From contig CAIOSU010000297.1 in the NCBI GenBank assembly GCA_903861055.1, positions 1 through 17,505 of the forward strand: 17,505 nt of DNA. Direction: 5' to 3'. This document shows positions 14,973-17,505 of this stretch, in pieces. The position numbers and the translations under genes were made by a program. Each line of letters opens with the position of its first letter. Position 1 is the stretch's first letter. This DNA comes from an uncultured bacterium (lineage in GTDB: Bacteria; Bacteroidota; Bacteroidia; Chitinophagales; CAIOSU01). Below the pieces are notes generated by a model, which worked only from the letters and a program-made list of their open reading frames with translations, was not told the DNA's origin and did no database searches.

Positions 14973-15827
14973 ATGAAAAACTACATGCTAATATTTAGCT
15001 TGGCCTTAGCTGTGTCTTTGGCAGGCTGTTCAAAAGATAATGATGACAACAACACTCCTGCAGAAACACCAACGGGTACTGTTGAAATGATATTTATACC
15101 TATGGTAGGCAACGATGCCTTGCAAATGAATGAATCGTTCACAACCCCTGCAGGCGAAGAGCTTACTATTACCGACATGAAGTTTTATTTGGCTAATGTG
15201 GCTATGGTAAACTTAAATGGTACCGAACTTGCTGCTAAGCCTTTGGCTGGCGACTCTGCACAAGCTGGTATTTGGCTGATAAACTTTACCAACCCAAATT
15301 TCAACGCTGGATTTGGCTTACAAAGCTATAAGGTTGGTTTTGAGGTGCCTACTGGTCAGTATGCTGATGCGCGGTTTGCGGTGGAAGTGCCAAGACAATA
15401 TAATCTCTCGGAAATTACCAAAAACCCGTATCCGGTTAACGGTTCAAATGGTATGTACTGGAGCTGGAACTCTGGCTTTAAGTTCTTGGTAATTAACGGC
15501 ACCAGCGAAACAGTTGGGCCTGATGGGCGAAATGCTGTGCACTTATCCATCGGCCAAGGCTCGCGTGCTGTAGATTACAATTTCCGCTCAATGCTGCTGG
15601 CAGCGCAACGCCCAACCATTAATGTTGAGGCTGGCAAGGTAACACGCATTATCTATACTTACGACATTAATCGCCTACTTACCAATGTTAATGGCACACC
15701 CTACTCGTTTGTGCAAGCACCTGGTCAGCCAAATCCATTTCAGGTGCATGGTGGCGAGCTAAGTACCGTATTGCAAGCCAACTCGGCTAGTGCTATTGAT
15801 ATAATGGACTTTTTCGTGCAGGAATAA
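14973..15827 (+). CDS. MbnP-like copper-site lipoprotein
   Basis: 284 residues from ATG 14973, chosen because a lipoprotein signal follows at once (MKNYMLIFSLALAVSLAGC, lipobox Cys19). A longer frame from 14937 would bury the signal. After Cys19 the sequence SKDNDD is like the export signal of surface lipoproteins in this phylum. Family-typical parts are TDMKFYLANV (68-77), MYWSWNSGFKFL (161-172, with Trp163 and Trp165), HLSIG (190-194) and a late HGGELS (259-264), plus Trp101. In characterised systems MbnP binds copper only after its partner MbnH converts a tryptophan to kynurenine. Which Trp is modified here I cannot prove; the YWSWN pair is the best candidate region. An MbnH-like gene lies downstream, which supports the call. 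Confidence 0.85.
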   Translation: MKNYMLIFSLALAVSLAGCSKDNDDNNTPAETPTGTVEMIFIPMVGNDALQMNESFTTPAGEELTITDMKFYLANVAMVNLNGTELAAKPLAGDSAQAGIWLINFTNPNFNAGFGLQSYKVGFEVPTGQYADARFAVEVPRQYNLSEITKNPYPVNGSNGMYWSWNSGFKFLVINGTSETVGPDGRNAVHLSIGQGSRAVDYNFRSMLLAAQRPTINVEAGKVTRIIYTYDINRLLTNVNGTPYSFVQAPGQPNPFQVHGGELSTVLQANSASAIDIMDFFVQE

Positions 15828-15928
15828 AAGCACAGCAAAGAGCCTACTCAATTTCATTAAAAAACAAAAAACTGTTCCCCTTTACCACTTTTCGGTGAGT
15901 AGATGGGAATGGTATATAAATTGACAAA

Positions 15929-16837
15929 ATGAAACTATACATAAGCAAAACCACAGTAGCTGTTTTTTTAATGCTACTTGCCTGCTCCGGCGCAATATCG
16001 TTTACCCGCGGCGGGTTTGGCGATAGCACTCGTGCGCCTATAAAACAAGGAACTTTTACTTATTTGAGTACATTCAGTGGTTGCGAAGTAACTGGCTGCC
16101 ACAGCGGAAATGATGTAAACGACCCCAGTGGTTTGTTACAGCTGTTAACCGATATTCCCTCATCTGGCTGGACCGAAGGAGAAACATACCAACTTACCGT
16201 AAAGTTGGCTCACCCAGGTAAAGATGTGTTTGGATTTAAAATTACTTCTTGGGGCGATGCAGACTCAGCAAGTGTTGGCAGCTTTAGCAGCACCGATACG
16301 TTATTGCAAGTTACCACTTCGGGTATTTTCGATTTTACACAAACTCAAGTTGGACAGCTACAATACGTAACGCACACCAGCAACGCTGGGTCGGTTACCA
16401 GCCCTGAAATTGGTGAAAAGAGATGGACTTTCAATTGGACTGCTCCGGATGTAAAAGATCAAAACATCTCTTTCTTTATAGCTGGCAATGCTGCTAACGG
16501 AAATGGACAGATTACTGGCGACTACGTCTACTACAAAACCGTAACTATTGGCGGCAATGGCGGCCCAATGACATCCCTTGATGTAGCAGAGCCTTTTGGC
16601 AAAGTAGCATTATACCCCAATCCTGTAAAAGATGTGCTTACTATAAATGCTCCAAACCATAATAACCATTTACAGGTAAGTATTTATAACATTAATGGGC
16701 AGCTAAAATACAGTGCCATTATGGGTAAAAACAGCAATGTACAAGCCAGTATGCTAGATTATGCCCCTGGTCTGTACTTTGTATCGATAACCCAAGATAA
16801 TGGCGTAACCAAGCAATTTAAAGTTGTAAAAGACTAA
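15929..16837 (+). CDS. T9SS-exported choice-of-anchor V-like protein with a possible CX4CH heme site
   Basis: 302 residues. The signal sequence is MKLYISKTTVAVFLMLLACSG..., where LLAC could also serve as a lipobox. Near the mature N-terminus is a GCEVTGCHSG motif with Cys52, Cys57 and His58, a CX4CH spacing known as a non-standard c-type heme site. In related Bacteroidota proteins this position often reads C-x2-CH after a GAPG-like stretch. A beta-sandwich region follows (WTEGETYQLTVKLAHPG at 81-97, then FNWTAPD), of the Reeler/choice-of-anchor V type. Residues about 225-302 (VALYPNPVKDVLTI, SIYNINGQL, APGLYFVSI) are a T9SS sorting domain. It lies between the MbnP and MbnH genes, so a role in electron transfer at the cell surface is a reasonable but unproven inference. 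Confidence 0.8.
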   Translation: MKLYISKTTVAVFLMLLACSGAISFTRGGFGDSTRAPIKQGTFTYLSTFSGCEVTGCHSGNDVNDPSGLLQLLTDIPSSGWTEGETYQLTVKLAHPGKDVFGFKITSWGDADSASVGSFSSTDTLLQVTTSGIFDFTQTQVGQLQYVTHTSNAGSVTSPEIGEKRWTFNWTAPDVKDQNISFFIAGNAANGNGQITGDYVYYKTVTIGGNGGPMTSLDVAEPFGKVALYPNPVKDVLTINAPNHNNHLQVSIYNINGQLKYSAIMGKNSNVQASMLDYAPGLYFVSITQDNGVTKQFKVVKD

Positions 16838-16855
16838 AAAGCTGAATTTGGTAAT

Positions 16856-16882
16856 GGGCGAGAGCCTTGATGGCTTTCGCCC
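16856..16882. terminator. Hairpin between the choice-of-anchor V gene and the MbnH gene, possible partial terminator
   Basis: An 11-bp stem (GGGCGAGAGCC, 16856-16866, with GGCTTTCGCCC, 16872-16882; one G-T pair) has the loop TTGAT. It is followed by TTGCTT and then an A run, so the U tract is poor. It may attenuate expression of the peroxidase rather than end transcription. Confidence 0.55.
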
Positions 16883-16896
16883 TTGCTTAAAAAAAC

Positions 16897-17505
16897 ATGA
16901 AGAAAATATACATTATAAATTTATTTGCTTTTTGTCTCTTCTTTACTTATTGCAGTAAAGAAGAGACAATTATGTTATCTCAAACACCGTATTTTTTCGA
17001 TTTGCCACCAGGCGTTGAAAACCCAAGGGTGCCTTCAGATAATGCAATGACGATGGAAAAAATAGCATTAGGAAAAATGCTTTTCTTCGACCCAATACTG
17101 TCCCGTGACTCTACCATTGCTTGTGCATCATGCCATATACAATCATTGGCCTTTGTAGACAACAAAAAGTTTAGTCTAGGAGTATACGATTCAGTAGGGT
17201 TTCGCAATGCATTATCGCTTACCAATGTGGCCTACAACAACTTGTTTTTTTGGGATGGAGGAGTACCTAGCCTTGAACTGCAAGTTATAGCACCCATTGA
17301 ATCTCCTTTTGAGATGAACAACGTTCTGGATAGCGTAATCGAGAAATTGAAAACGCATCCATATTACTCAAATCGCTTTTTAGAAGTATTTGGCAGGCCT
17401 GTAGATAAAGTTTCTTTTACGCAGAGTATTGCAACCTTTGAGCGCACACTAGTCTCCTTCAATTCCCCTTTCGATAAATACCATTATTACAACGACACTA
17501 GCCTA
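16897..17505 (+). CDS. Di-heme cytochrome c peroxidase family protein, MbnH/MauG-like (C-terminus cut by window edge)
   Basis: 203 residues are visible from ATG 16897; the frame is open to the right edge. The N-terminus is a lipoprotein signal (MKKIYIINLFAFCLFFTYC, Cys19). The first c-type heme site is CASCH, Cys76-Cys79-His80, preceded by ALGKMLFFDPILSRDSTIAC as in this family. RNALSLTNVAYNNLFFWDGG and SLELQVIAPIESPFEM are typical blocks of the CCP/MauG/MbnH group. The second heme site and the residues that separate a peroxidase from a MauG/MbnH oxidase lie beyond the window, so MbnH is inferred from the MbnP-like gene upstream. The expected job is oxidation of a Trp in MbnP to kynurenine. 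Confidence 0.88.
   Translation, partial: MKKIYIINLFAFCLFFTYCSKEETIMLSQTPYFFDLPPGVENPRVPSDNAMTMEKIALGKMLFFDPILSRDSTIACASCHIQSLAFVDNKKFSLGVYDSVGFRNALSLTNVAYNNLFFWDGGVPSLELQVIAPIESPFEMNNVLDSVIEKLKTHPYYSNRFLEVFGRPVDKVSFTQSIATFERTLVSFNSPFDKYHYYNDTSL

Overview
The window looks like a chromosomal segment of a Bacteroidota bacterium. The evidence is two proteins with type IX secretion (T9SS) C-terminal sorting domains, several lipoproteins with Bacteroidota-style lipobox sequences, near absence of Shine-Dalgarno sequences, and Bacteroidota-type promoter elements (TTG about 18-21 nt upstream of TAnnTTTG-like boxes). No genus can be assigned from the sequence alone.

Layout. (1) 1-1851, minus: membrane sensor histidine kinase running off the left edge. 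(2) 2012-3544, plus: secreted PKD/T9SS protein with a striking eight-cysteine CX3C segment. (3) 3550-4434, minus: glutamyl-Q tRNA(Asp) synthetase, convergent with the previous gene with only 5 nt between the stops. (4) 4591-7331, plus: CaiB-type CoA-transferase, LysE-type exporter and ACMSD-type decarboxylase in close succession. (5) 7434-7601: small basic protein. (6) 7667-9034: RadA/Sms. (7) 12731-9178, minus: aldehyde dehydrogenase, GMC oxidoreductase and a small overlapping partner, together reading as an alcohol to aldehyde to acid oxidation module. (8) 13010-13978: lipoprotein whose natural start is cut off by an in-frame TGA. (9) 13979-14488: gene-free stretch with a strong terminator, a decayed copy of the 5' end of the aldehyde dehydrogenase gene, and a repeat shared with the radA promoter region. 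(10) 14489 to the right edge, plus: small Cys-rich membrane protein, MbnP-like lipoprotein, T9SS protein with a possible c-type heme site, and a di-heme MbnH/MauG-like peroxidase running off the edge.

The right-hand cluster is the most interesting functional unit. MbnH enzymes are known to oxidise a tryptophan of their MbnP partner to kynurenine, which creates a copper site. Here the pair sits with a T9SS-exported putative heme protein and a small Cys-rich membrane protein.

The most interesting non-coding signal is a set of degenerate tandem arrays with 7- or 8-nt periods. Each is built on a different word and they sit in four intergenic gaps next to start or stop codons. One gap also holds a REP-like hairpin, and another forms a large imperfect inverted repeat with 26-nt perfect arms.
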